The notes beneath the pieces were generated by a model, which had not been told where the DNA came from, did no database searches, and saw only the letters and a list, made by a program, of their open reading frames with translations. Position numbers and translations under genes: made by a program. From NCBI GenBank assembly GCA_001695595.3, contig MBPM02000047.1:434001-498000 (forward strand): a DNA stretch of 64,000 nucleotides, given 5' to 3'. Within the stretch, counting starts at the first letter, position 1; each line of letters begins with the position of its first letter. Shown one piece after another: positions 48,362-58,797 of the stretch. This DNA is from Plasmopara viticola. Its lineage: Eukaryota > Oomycota > Peronosporomycetes > Peronosporales > Peronosporaceae.

Positions 48362-51348
48362 ATGTCGTTCCGGACGTTGCTAGAGGCGGCCATGGGCTCC
48401 GCACAGGATTTGCCGCAGGACGAAGTAGGTCGCATTGACGCCGAAATGGACATGCTGGATGCTGAGTACGAGCGATCGGATGGACCCGATGAGAGTGACG
48501 ACGCGTACGTACCGCCATCTAGCGAAGAGGACAATTACGACGTCGAAGAAGAAGAAGAAGACTCGGACATTGAGCGTCAGTTGTGGGGAAAGTCTCGCAA
48601 GCGCAGGCGACGTGGAAGTGGCGTGGTTCGACGTCGTCGACGCCGTGGACATACGGGCAAACGCAGCGTCACGGCTACGAAAGTGCCGCCAGAGTTGGCG
48701 ACTGTGCTGGGTGAAGCCAACATGCTGTATGCATCCCACCACTACAATGAGGCCATCGCAATGCTCAAGGATTTCATCAAAAAGGCTCCGACTATTCCAG
48801 ACCCCTACCATACACTTGGAATGATCTACGAAGATCGACAGGATCGAATCAAAGCTCTGCAATTTTTTTTGATTGCGTGCACCTTGACGCCCCAAGACGC
48901 AGAGCTTTGGAAACGCGTGGGACGTATTGCAAAAGATGAAAAGAACTTTGATCAAGCTTTGTTTTGCTTTAAAAAGGCGAGCAATGCAGATCCGAAAGAT
49001 AAAGAGGCTTTATTTAGTTACGCCGAGTTGTGTCGAGAACAGGGTGACAATCGACGAGCTGCCGAGGTTTTCAAGAGGCTGACAGTGCTGATTCCAAAGG
49101 ATCTGTCGTTATGGATTCAAATTGCCGAGGCTTATCATTGCAATGAGCAAGAAGAAGAAGCAGTGGATGCGCTTAAGAGGTGCATTGAGAAAGCCGCGAC
49201 GTCAGATCCAACACAGAGTCTGCACTCGTCGAAATACGAGCTTAATGCTGTGAATATGCTCGCGGACTTGTACATCACACTGAAGAGATATCGGGAAGCC
49301 ATTGATGTGATTCACCACCTCCATTTACGACGAGCATCAAATCTAGACTCTGAACAAGTGGAAGGTGACCCAGGTGGCTTGCCACTCGATATTGCTGTAA
49401 AGTACGGCATTTGTCACCTGTTTGAGCAAGATTTTGCTACAGCCGAGTCTATGTTTACGCATTTGTTCGCACAAAACGTGGAAGTTTTTGGCGATCTGTA
49501 TCTTGATGTGGCTGATGCCTATATTGCGCTAGGAAATCACGACCGGAAGGCTGCAGCAATTTTAGAGCAGCTACTGAGCTGTGAAGAGTTTCCGATGGAG
49601 CAAATCTGTACTAAGTATGCCGCATGTCACGACCGATTGGGCATTTATGACGTTGCTGTAGAGTATTATGAGAAAGCTTTGGCTCATCAGCGCTCATCAC
49701 CAGATTTGACTGTCGACCCAGAGTTGATGTTGCAGGCCATGCAGGCCACGCGGAAAAAGAATCGACCATTGGAGGGCATTGATTTGCTGCAAAAGTATCT
49801 GCCCGAGGCGATGCGCCCGCCAATTAGACCGTACTGGATAAATTCGTCTCAGAAAAATAAGAGCCACGACTCGGGTTCAGACGGAATCGGCAAACGTGCT
49901 CTGGATGACAAAGACAGTGTTGTTGACGAATCAGGTGATGACGAAGAAGAAGCAGAGGACCAGCCTCGAATGGAGATGGCGCATGACCCATCATTGTCAG
50001 TCGATGCTATGGAAAATGGTGTACGTTTAAAACTCTTAATTGAGTATGGCCACTTGAAGAAGTTGTCGGGTGAGATTGAAGTGCTGTGCCAGGTCGGCAT
50101 CCCAATTATCCTTACTTCTCTGAACCAGACGTCTTTTCGCTTGTCTGGTCGTGTAAGAAACCCCATGGCAGAACCGCAGGACGTCATTACAGAAAGCGAT
50201 GCACAGTCTATGGGCTTCCAAGTCTTGAAATCCGAGTACTTGGTTGACATTACGGATTCGAGACAGCGCGAGTCGTTCATGGGCATTGTAATACGCGTGG
50301 CGCAGCAGATTGTCGTTTCGCGTGCGCTTGGCGAACAGCAGTACTTTAACTTGGTAATTGACGTCGCACAGACACTTACCGAGCTTGGCAAGTACGTGGC
50401 CGCAATCGAGTTGCTGACAGATGTAAACACGTCAAACAAGATCATAAAACCCACATTGCGATTTGAGCTGCGCTTCCTGGCCCTTGTCATCGCCCTTGAA
50501 TTCAAAGAGAACCGTATGGCATACGAGTGTGCACGCTTAAATATAATGGAGGATCCCCACAATCTTGGTTATTGGAATCTGTTTTCGCGCGTGATCGCGA
50601 TCACGGGTGTTTTTTCGTGGCATCAAAAGTTCTTGGCGAAGTTACTGCGCGACGATCCCGAGAGCTACCCCGCCATACTCCTTGCTGGCCACCAATCGTC
50701 TGCGTGGGACATTGCGTCACTGACGGTGGGGGAGCTGACGCTTGCTCACCAAAAGCACCCTGACGATCCACTGACGCTCTTCTGCATTGGCTTGGCGTTT
50801 CTGTCTGCTTCGATGCAGCGGACCATTAACGATCGTCAGCACACTGTAGCCAAAGCTTTTGCGTTTCTTCAGCAGTATGAGCGAACTCGCATTGCGGCCC
50901 CGAGTGACATCTCGACGGAATTTCGTCAGATTGAGGCCTCGTACAACATTGGTCGCGCTCACCAGCAATTGGTACGTCCAACGTTCGTATTGAGTATCGC
51001 GATTACATGTTGCTTGTATTAATCACCATTGACGCAATAAATGTCATGTGTTAGGGTTTGTTTCATTTGGCAATTCCCATGTACGAGCGAGTGCTGCGAT
51101 TCTTTGAGGAGAGCAAGAAGAGCAAACGTGAGGTGCCTCCAGAGTACTTGATCTGTCGAGAAACAGCCTACAATTTGTCGCTTATCTACAAGCAAAGGTG
51201 CGTCTCTGGTACAGCTTGGTGATTTATCCATCAAGTGTGTTTTGACTTGGCTTTTCTATTTGTATTTTTGTTCTGCTGACCTTTGTGCTATAGTGGTGCC
51301 AATGATTTGGCCAGGTACCTGATCGCAAAATATCTTACGATAGAGTAA
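48362..51348 (+). CDS. GTF3C3: TFIIIC subunit with TPR repeats (GTF3C3/Tfc4 type)
   Basis: Exons are 48362-50971, 51055-51197 and 51294-51348, giving 935 residues. The protein is the TPR-scaffold subunit of RNA polymerase III factor TFIIIC, which in yeast (tau131) recruits TFIIIB. The N terminus is very acidic (EEEEEDSDIE), then strongly basic (SRKRRRRGSG, RRRRRRG). TPR repeats start near residue 115 (LGEANMLYASHHYNEAIAML, PYHTLGMIYEDRQDRIKAL) and continue through the first half; a disordered acidic break (DESGDDEEEAED) precedes the second half. The spliced C terminus reads LSLIYKQSGANDLARYLIAK, as in this family. An upstream in-frame TTG exists, but the ATG at 48,362 is the natural start. 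Exon 1 could read into intron 1 for 17 codons if unspliced. Confidence 0.92.
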
Positions 51349-52058
51349 GTTGTCGAACGTTTCGACCACTTTCGTTCAAAGGGTCGACTACTGCGTGGGG
51401 TTAGTGACACCGACCAACTTCCATGTTCCGGTGCATTGGTTCACTTTATAGTTTTATCTGTCAGATACTCGCCTCGTTGTGACGAATTGCTTCGCCTCGT
51501 GCGTTGTGATTACGTTCGTACATCAAAGGGGCTTAATTATAGGTCGTCTTTGCGGCGTCCAAATTTTTTCTGTGGGTTTTATACGTAGAATTAATTGCCT
51601 TACAACTAGACATGGACTTGTACCAAAGATTGGAGATATGAAAACGTCAATAGATACTTTTAACAGGCTTCACAGCGCAGCGCAGCTTCGCGTGAATCAA
51701 TATGTACAATACAATATATGCGCCAACGTCTGGACAATTATAACAAGAGATTGCGGGAGACTGCGACTCGCGTGTAAACTTCACACTTGGTGGCGTTGAG
51801 ACGCCAGACTGCAGGTATAGAGATCCGAACGACGTAAATGCTGCTGCAATGACGTTATCCATTCGATTTTGTAAATTTATCACCGCGTGTGGAGGTTCTG
51901 TCGTCTCATTAGTTTATTGTGTAAAAGTCTTTACAACGTCTGAGCTGCGGTCTATTTTTTCCTTTTGAAATTTTTCGAAGCGATCGATCTCAAATTATTC
52001 TATTCGAGATATTGTTTGTCAAAAGATAACTTTACTGTAACACAACCTTTCGCCACAC
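51349..52058. other. Intergenic region
   Basis: About 700 bp between the TFIIIC subunit and the next small gene. A 106-codon plus-strand frame at 51,479-51,799 has no recognisable domain. Nothing else stands out. Confidence 0.5.
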
Positions 52059-52538
52059 ATGGCCGACCCGGAGGTGGAGACACTCAGGCGCGAGCTCGAG
52101 GCGCTAAAGCTGCAGCTGGAGCATGAGCGCAAGAAAACTATCATAGATCAAAGCAGTAGGGGCAGTGACGCCAAGCAGCAACTCAAGCCCGAACTAAATG
52201 CATGTTTATACGAAGAGAACGTCTCGCGAGGGGGCGATAAAGAGGATGTTCTTTCCATCAATGAAGTCAAAGAGCCACGCAATTATGTGCAGCACGCTGC
52301 AGCTGGAAGTAGGCGAGGAAAATGGTGGCTCCGCGACCGCCAAGTGCTTTCGCGCACTTCTGCAGCTGAAGTTGGCGCGGTGACATTAAAAGTTCGAGAA
52401 ATGTGGGCTTGGAGTGGCCGGACGGTAATCCTAGACAAAATTGTGCGACTTGATGAAGATTTAAAAAAGGAAGAGCTGGCAGTAAAGGCGGAAAACGCAA
52501 AGATGGAAGAGATTGTAGACAAGAGCGAAGTTTTTTAA
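52059..52538 (+). CDS. Small coiled-coil protein, unknown function
   Basis: ATG in a good context (CACACATGGCC) opens a 159-residue frame. Residues 1-30 form a heptad-like helix (VETLRRELEALKLQLEHERK), the middle is polar, and the C-terminal 35 residues are again helical and charged (DEDLKKEELAVKAENAKMEE). No family is recognised. The 3' end may be spliced differently: GT after EEI at about 52,512 and a TATGCAG acceptor near 52,556 would replace the last seven residues with a coil-compatible RLEIGELKSQRLTAKH segment ending at TGA near 52,620. It could be a fragment of a longer coiled-coil gene. Confidence 0.5.
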   Translation: MADPEVETLRRELEALKLQLEHERKKTIIDQSSRGSDAKQQLKPELNACLYEENVSRGGDKEDVLSINEVKEPRNYVQHAAAGSRRGKWWLRDRQVLSRTSAAEVGAVTLKVREMWAWSGRTVILDKIVRLDEDLKKEELAVKAENAKMEEIVDKSEVF

Positions 52539-52624
52539 AATTGCTTTTTATGCAGCGTCTCGAAATAGGAGAATTAAAGTCGCAAAGGCTGACGGCGAAA
52601 CACGCAAAAGATCGGCCCTGATGG

Positions 52625-53559
52625 TAGTAGTTTAATCAGTTGTCACAGAATACACAGAATGAATTACCACTTGTAAATCGTTTGGCCTACCACCTAATCA
52701 TTGTTAAGAAAATGTAGAGATTGTGATCCGGCAGGATAATTTGCTTTTTAATTTTCAAAGACTGATTTCCATTGCTCTTGGGCTTTTGGTAGTCAAGCAA
52801 CCGCGTACTGCGTTGATAATTATTGATATTGATATCTTGATGTTTTAATGCAATACGTACGTGATCGTGCGATCTTACATTTTTAGATACCGACCGACTT
52901 GCGGTTCTTCTGTGCACTGTGCTTGTGTTTTAATGTTTTCAGCTGGCAAATGTGATATACTAATTGGATATTGTTTTTTTTTCGTCAAATGCATAAAAGA
53001 TAATTGAAAAAAATTTCTGGTACTGAGTGAGCAACATTAAATGATGGTAACATTCAAAATGCAGTTCTGTGAGCAATTAATCAATCGACAACGGCGTATG
53101 CACTACTACCACTTTTATCATTTTTATCACTTTACGCACGCACTGATCAGGCCGTCAGAAGTTGAGCTCAAAGCTTATCCACAATATGTAAACTTCACCA
53201 AAATTAGCTCCACGTGCTATCAAAAGTGTCTAAGCATTTTATGAGAAGGACGTCTACCTCATGCTCAAATTGCACACACAACAGCCGATTGTACCTTGTT
53301 CGCCATCTAAGGACTCTGACACGGCACAAATATTTCACATACATTTCGCCAAGATGAAGCTGAAAGACCTAGACGGCGCCATCAAGTCAAAAGCCACCAG
53401 AGGATCGAGCCAGCCTCGCCAAACAATCATATCAAAAAGTGTCATTTGCATCACACCCAAAAACCCTCGTTGACCCATCAACATACGAAAATCTTAATAG
53501 AACCTGTAAAACCAAATTCGTCTAAAAGGACCGTTAAAGCCCAACAAATAAGTAAGTAG
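52625..53559. other. Intergenic region
   Basis: About 930 bp of AT-rich sequence with only short frames on either strand. Nothing recognisable. Confidence 0.5.
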
Positions 53560-53571
53560 ACCTATCACCAA

Positions 53572-53883
53572 TTTTCGGAAAAGGTTGGGGTGACGCCCTC
53601 CTTCCAAGCGCGGGGGCTAAATGCTCGCGCGCTTCGGGCAGGTGCTCTCGGGCATCTGCAGGTCTCTAACGAGTCTCACCCTCGACGCGACGGTCACCTG
53701 GGCTCTTACCAAGTCAGAGATAAACAAATCAATGGAAGACTCTCACGACCTCGGTGCTGGCTGCACTGCCCGCCGAACGAGACCCGACGTATGCGGACAC
53801 CACTCTATGCCGCGGACTAGCCATACTGAGCCTAGCACGTGCATAACTTGGCAACGCGATAACGTAATACCTTACATTACATT
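53572..53883 (+). mobile_element. SINE-like element, copy 5 (internal deletion)
   Basis: Member of the same family, flanked by a 12-bp duplication with one mismatch (ACCTATCACCAA at 53,560-53,571, ACCTGTCACCAA at 53,884-53,895). It lacks 17 bp after GACGCGACGGTC that all other copies carry (the segment TCCAGCACCAGGGCGCC in consensus). The tail consists of TTACA units. It is the only copy not within about 170 bp of a recognised gene. Confidence 0.88.
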
Positions 53884-53895
53884 ACCTGTCACCAA

Positions 53896-56323
53896 AAGCT
53901 TCTTAAGTAACGATAAGGCCCTTCCAGAGTATCGGCAGTTTTTAGCAAAATATGCAACATATCACAGAAAAATAAGTTTCTTTGTGTACACTACGAAACC
54001 AAAATAATTGTACAATGTATCTAATTAGTTAATATGTGTGGTTATATTGCTTTCAAGTCATTGGACTGGTCTATATAGAATATAATTATTCTTAGATCTA
54101 ATACCATTTAACTAACTCCATAGACGGCTATCAAATATAGTTCGCTCCTTTTGTAAAATTTCGCTTGAAGCTTTTATCGCACGATAGATCCAATCGGAAT
54201 GCTTTTTTTGGACTTGCTTGACGACATGTTCATTTTGTTCGATTTCAACAAAAATTGTTTCACTTTCCAATTCATATGGAGTCGCTTTGACAGCACAATG
54301 CTCTGTGTTATTGATAAACTTCACTGAAGAGTTTCAGGGTAAAATTTTAGACATTTTCGTTCGTCGACATGGCTCATTGTTCTAATGAAAGGATTGATCT
54401 TTCCAAGCACTGCATAATCACCAAAAATAGAATTGGTATAAATAATGAAGTTCTTTTGGAATTTTTTTTTCTACATTGTTTGCGAATTTCGTCCGATATC
54501 GATACAGGCACTTTATGCTCTGTAAAGAATTGATAAATAGCCTTCTTAACTGTTTTTATCATTTTGTTTTGCAATTGCTTTGCATATCCTGTTCGACTGT
54601 TGATATTGACTGATGTATCGGTGGCTTTCGCCAAAAATGCAAGATACATTTGGGGTTATTGCTCGTAATTTTGAATCTCCAACATTTCTTCTTTTGATGC
54701 TGAATGTTACTTTGTGTCTTTTACAGTTCTTTGACTTGTTATGTCAATTGCGTTTGCTTTTTGGTGTACTTGTTTGCTGCTAAGAAATCTGGTTTCGGAT
54801 CATTACCGAGTTTAAAAAGTAGTTAATTCACAGTGTAATCGTATACTGATGAAACAATACGTTTCGTGTGTAATTTGTTCGCTTGGAAACTGCTTCACTT
54901 TTTGAGTTAATACTGACGAATGAGCAAAGATTATACCCTCAGTTCCTTTTAGATCAGAGTCGACATGAGATTGACCCATTTGCTTACCAATAAGGTCTTT
55001 CTTGAAAGTCTGCTCCCACCGAGTCATCGCACAACATCATAATCAATCATTGCCGAATCTTTGACCTGGTGCCAAATTTTAGCATCAATATCTTCTGCCA
55101 AACACATAACTCGATAGTATTTCAGCTTGAAATATATATTGAAATGCCGAGATAAATTGTTAATTTACAATTCTGAAGGATATAATTGACTAATGCTCTT
55201 AAATTAGATTTATGGAAATCTATCGAGTATATATATTAAATTTCGAAGGCTCTTTGCTAACAAATATCGTTTGCTTGACAATCGGCTTCACCCAAAGCTT
55301 CTATGTGAACAATCCATCATTAGCTGGAAAACAATTTGTAATGCATTACCTTTAGCTTTCTCTTCATGACGCGCATTAAATAGTTTCCTTCACTAAAGCC
55401 TTCTTTTTAAAGATCACTAAAGCCTTCTTTTCAATATCCACGTTGGACAACCGTATACTAAGCAGCCTGAATATTTTTAACACCTCAAACCGCTTGTTTG
55501 CCAACAACGATCGATGCTTTACCAACAATATCATCAGTGAAAGGGCTGCTTTTTGCCAATAAAGAAAGACAAATCGAATTCATTTTGTCGTCTGCGGTTT
55601 AGCCAATCAGACAGTGCAATTTATTTGGGTGATCGAGGTCGAACAGTGTCTATTTATATAGACACAAAAAGTATGAATATTACGTACCTATCAGATACCG
55701 ATATTACTGTTTCAGAGTACCTGAGTCGGTAGATATCGAAATACCGAGTGATCGCCGAAATTTCGGTCATGATAAACCTAACGACACAAAACTTGAGCCT
55801 AGTGACCACAAAATTGGGGATTCGAATCAATACAAATTCACGATCTAAAAAGAAAATATTGTTATTTAAAGCCTAAGGCCAGCATGGTTGCCTTCAGTAG
55901 GATCAATTGAAATTATAATTAAGATTTTTCATCAGTTACGATCAGAAGAGAACTAGTCATCATCGGCAAAATCACAAGTATGAATACAAAGGGCACCTAG
56001 AAAATAGTCCGAGCATAGTCCAAAGTCGGGCGCTATGTCAATGGAGTTAAAGCTCTAGACTGGCGCGCAAATGTCATAAGTCGGGATTGTCCATCATTAA
56101 ATCGCTGGATCTGCGTGTTTACTTCCCCGGCCTCTCTTCTTGCAATAGCAATTATCGAATCTTTCCTCCAGACAGCACCAGATTGATAAAAACTGATCCA
56201 GGTAATATAAATCTCGAAAAATCTCTTCGAGACTAAAAGAGTGTATTACAATGGCTTGACCCAAAGAGGAGCAGCATAAAAGAAAAGCATACCACGTACA
56301 ACTTTCCCTATGCTCATTACCCT
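53896..56323. other. 2.4-kb AT-rich gene desert
   Basis: No gene. An integrase-like relic on the minus strand is listed separately. A duplicated 18-bp segment, TCACTAAAGCCTTCTTTT, lies at about 55,390 and 55,413. The rest is AT-rich with short frames only. Confidence 0.5.
54112..54649 (-). mobile_element. Integrase-like transposon relic
   Basis: Two successive minus-strand frames read GYAKQLQNKMIKTVKKAIY then QFFTEHK, and about 250 bp later INNTEHCAVKATPYELE. In retroelement and related integrases the catalytic glutamate helix (G-x-x-E-R-x-N-x-x-IK-x-L) is followed by an EH block and then N-x-x-H-x-AT-x-x-TPxEL. Order and content fit, but the catalytic Glu is not visible and the frames are interrupted. 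The family (Gypsy or other) is open. Confidence 0.4.
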
Positions 56324-57018
56324 TTACTTTAGTGGGATAAAACGCGAAGAGTTGGTGGCGCCGATACCGGGGCGACCGTGGGTTACCGGCTTGTACGATA
56401 TGGCAAATTCACCCAAGTAGTGACCAATCATCTCGGGCTGTCACGAATCATAATAAAATTAGAGTTAGTCAATCATAACTTATCATATTGATCTTTATGA
56501 CAAAAATTGTCATAACATGTGAAGAGCTCCCTGGGTCGACAAGGGGTGGCAGCCGGGTGTTTTATGTCATCGGTAACATCAAATGTGACAGTATCGAAAG
56601 TCACCACTCTTCGCATTATAAGCCGCACACCTCCCGAGAGCCACGAACGATTCTGGAAACATACCTTGATTTCAATACCGTTAAATTCCTTGCCGTTGTA
56701 CACGCCGACAACCGAGCCGATCATTTCAGGCACAATAATCATGTTACGCAAGTGAGTTTTTATGCCTTCGGGACGCTCCATGGGTTTTGCAGCGGCCTTG
56801 GCCTTGCGCAGACGCTTAATTAAAGCCATCGGCTTACGCTTTAGGCCGCGCGAGAAACGACGGCGAGCACGAGCGTTCACCAGCTCCATTAGCTCCTCAT
56901 GGTTCAGGTCGAGGAGCTTGTCCAAGTCCACACCACGGTAGCTGAATTTGCGAAACGTGCGCTTCTTGCGCAGAGCAGCAAGCTCGAGGTTTTTGTCTTC
57001 CACGGATTGGTCAGCCAT
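56324..57018 (-). CDS. RPS15: 40S ribosomal protein S15 (uS19)
   Basis: Small-subunit ribosomal protein located in the head of the 40S particle. Two exons on the minus strand (57018-56665 and 56437-56324) with a GT-AG intron of 227 nt give 155 residues. Diagnostic blocks are [19 protein letters not shown] near the N terminus, [38 protein letters not shown] at the exon 1 end, and [31 protein letters not shown] and a final PLK in exon 2. The intron falls exactly between K and P of the conserved IK-PEMIGHY block. An in-frame extension upstream of MADQS exists, but the family starts at this Met. Confidence 0.97.
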
Positions 57019-57199
57019 TGCTTTTTTGCAATACCACGGAGATGATGGGGCGGCAAATATTGATTGGCGCACATGTGGTCCGTATCATTGGCCTAAATGC
57101 AATAGAGTAGGCTAAGCGTAATAACAAAAAGTTTATAAATTTACGAACACTTTACCTAAACGTGCGCGAGTGTCAGCAGGCGATCTACATTGATGCTTG

Positions 57200-58075
57200 T
57201 AACTGATTTTTATAAGAATATTGGAAAGTGAACGGCTTACGATGTTGCTGCCTTGACATAAGGATACGGTACCGTGTGCGTTGATTGCTCGATCCAGTGA
57301 CGATGCTACCAGATTTACCACAAATAGCGCAAAAAGTCATGATCGCGAAGGCCTAAAGCGAGGTAAGCTTTGCACCGCATCTCCGGAGAGTGATTTGCAC
57401 TTTAAACATAATCAATTTACAGATAATAAAAGGCACTAAGGCACCGCGAGCGTATCACGCTCAAGTCGAAGGAGATGGCACGCAAAAAAGTGGTAGATTT
57501 AAAGTTTATTGTGCATGTAGTTGGTGTGGAGAGAAGCTTACTGTATTTGAGCTGCTGCAGATAGCATCGAATGAGGTAAAGGATTGCAACGTTGTAGCCG
57601 CCGAGGCTGCGACATCAAAAATGTTTCAAGTTTTGTGAGCAAGCCGACATTGACCTAATCACATTTCACGTCACGAATCGGCTATTATCTTAATTGAATC
57701 GACCATGGGTGCGTGCTTAGCGTTGCCAAATCATCAGCTAGTGCAACTTATTACTCGGCGTGGTAATAATCTAAGATTGCCACCGCAGTGAAGCATGGTC
57801 TCTACTTTGAAATTGCGTATACACCGTGCCTTGGTGACACCGCTGGACGACGATACTACTTCATCAATGCTAGCAATCTGGTCCATTTCACGAATGGAAA
57901 GAAATTGATTTTTCGCTTCGTTCACCTTATGATGTCATAAGCACCGGGCTCTAAGCTGGACCGAAATACAATCAAGCGCTTGACGCGATTTTCACATCAT
58001 GTCTGGCTGTGCTCGAGCACGCAGATAGGCGCAGAGGCATATTAGGAGGCGTGCAGGTCCACGACACTGAAACTT
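57200..58075 (+). pseudogene. RPP30: Decayed RNase P/MRP subunit p30 gene
   Basis: Plus-strand pieces align in order with the RPP30 TIM-barrel family: AYDVAALT near 57,235; ELLQIASNEVKDCNVVAAEA and KMFQVL ending near 57,636; then in another frame CEQADIDLITFHVTNRL, a TAA, and LNRPWVR near 57,705; VKHGLYFEIAYTPCLGDTAG and NASNLVHFTNGKKLIF (57,790-57,920); and SPYDVISTGL, a TAA, then NQALDAIFTSCLAVLEHA near 57,930-58,020. At least two frameshifts and two in-frame stops that an intron does not readily remove mark it as broken. RNase P p30 is essential, so an intact copy should exist elsewhere. It is divergent from RPS15 and tail to tail with the next relic. Confidence 0.7.
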
Positions 58076-58103
58076 GCATTATGGATTAATCAAATCGTAA
58101 ACT

Positions 58104-58610
58104 CTATGATTGATCCATAAATTCCGCAGAGTCCTCATCGCTGACATTCGGCTTCTGACCTCTTGTAATCTGATTGACAGGTTCCTGCTTTGTGCACAGC
58201 TTTGAAGAATGAATCCTCGTACTCCTCGGCATTCGATGGCTCGTCCACTGACTTCATGCCATCATTGCCGTCCCCCTCGTTAGTGTCAAAGGGAAACGAC
58301 TACGTTGGTAGTTTGCCCCCCCCTCCTCCTTGATTACAATGTTTTGTTTCTTAATCCGACAAGCAGCAGTCTTTGCTTCTGTAGCAGAAACCCGTTTCAC
58401 TTTATCATCGTTTTCTTGTAATATCAACCACGCAGCACGCCTCAATTGGCCCAATAAAGTGCTCAAATTCCGCGTCCCGTAGCGTTTGCAGCACATCCTC
58501 CAAGGTGATAGTACTGCGTTCGTTAGCTATCGAACTTTCGTGCGCTTTGCAGCAACCGTAACAGCAACCGGTCAGCACTTTATTGGAGGCAATAACGCTT
58601 TACTTGCCAC
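58104..58610 (-). pseudogene. POLE3: Decayed POLE3/Dpb3-like histone-fold gene
   Basis: The minus strand gives VASKALLPP near 58,600, then NERSTITLEDVLQTLRDAEF followed by EHFIGPIEAC (about 58,434-58,530). This is the alpha2-alpha3 region of the NF-YB/POLE3 histone fold, a DNA polymerase epsilon and chromatin-accessibility subunit. After a shift the reading continues ENDDKVKRVSATEAKTAA, then in other frames an acidic tail, MKSVDEPSNAEEYED and SDEDSAEFMDQS, before TAG. A basic then acidic tail is usual for POLE3. At least three frame changes are needed to read it through, and an 8-base homopolymer (C on the plus strand) lies near 58,315. It is divergent from the SDR-like gene 190 bp away. Confidence 0.6.
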
Positions 58611-58797
58611 ACGAGGATGCCAAACACAGGGTGAATACATTGGTCGCAGTTCGCCAATGTTGCGCGGTCCGGTAGCGTCCTCTTTCCCGCGCGCGCGGTC
58701 AAGCTAGTCGCATGCTCGTGCTCCATATAATAGCGATAAACCTTCAGTCACAGTATTTTGTGTGTCAAAAAAGGAGCCATCGCCCATTGCTGGGCAA

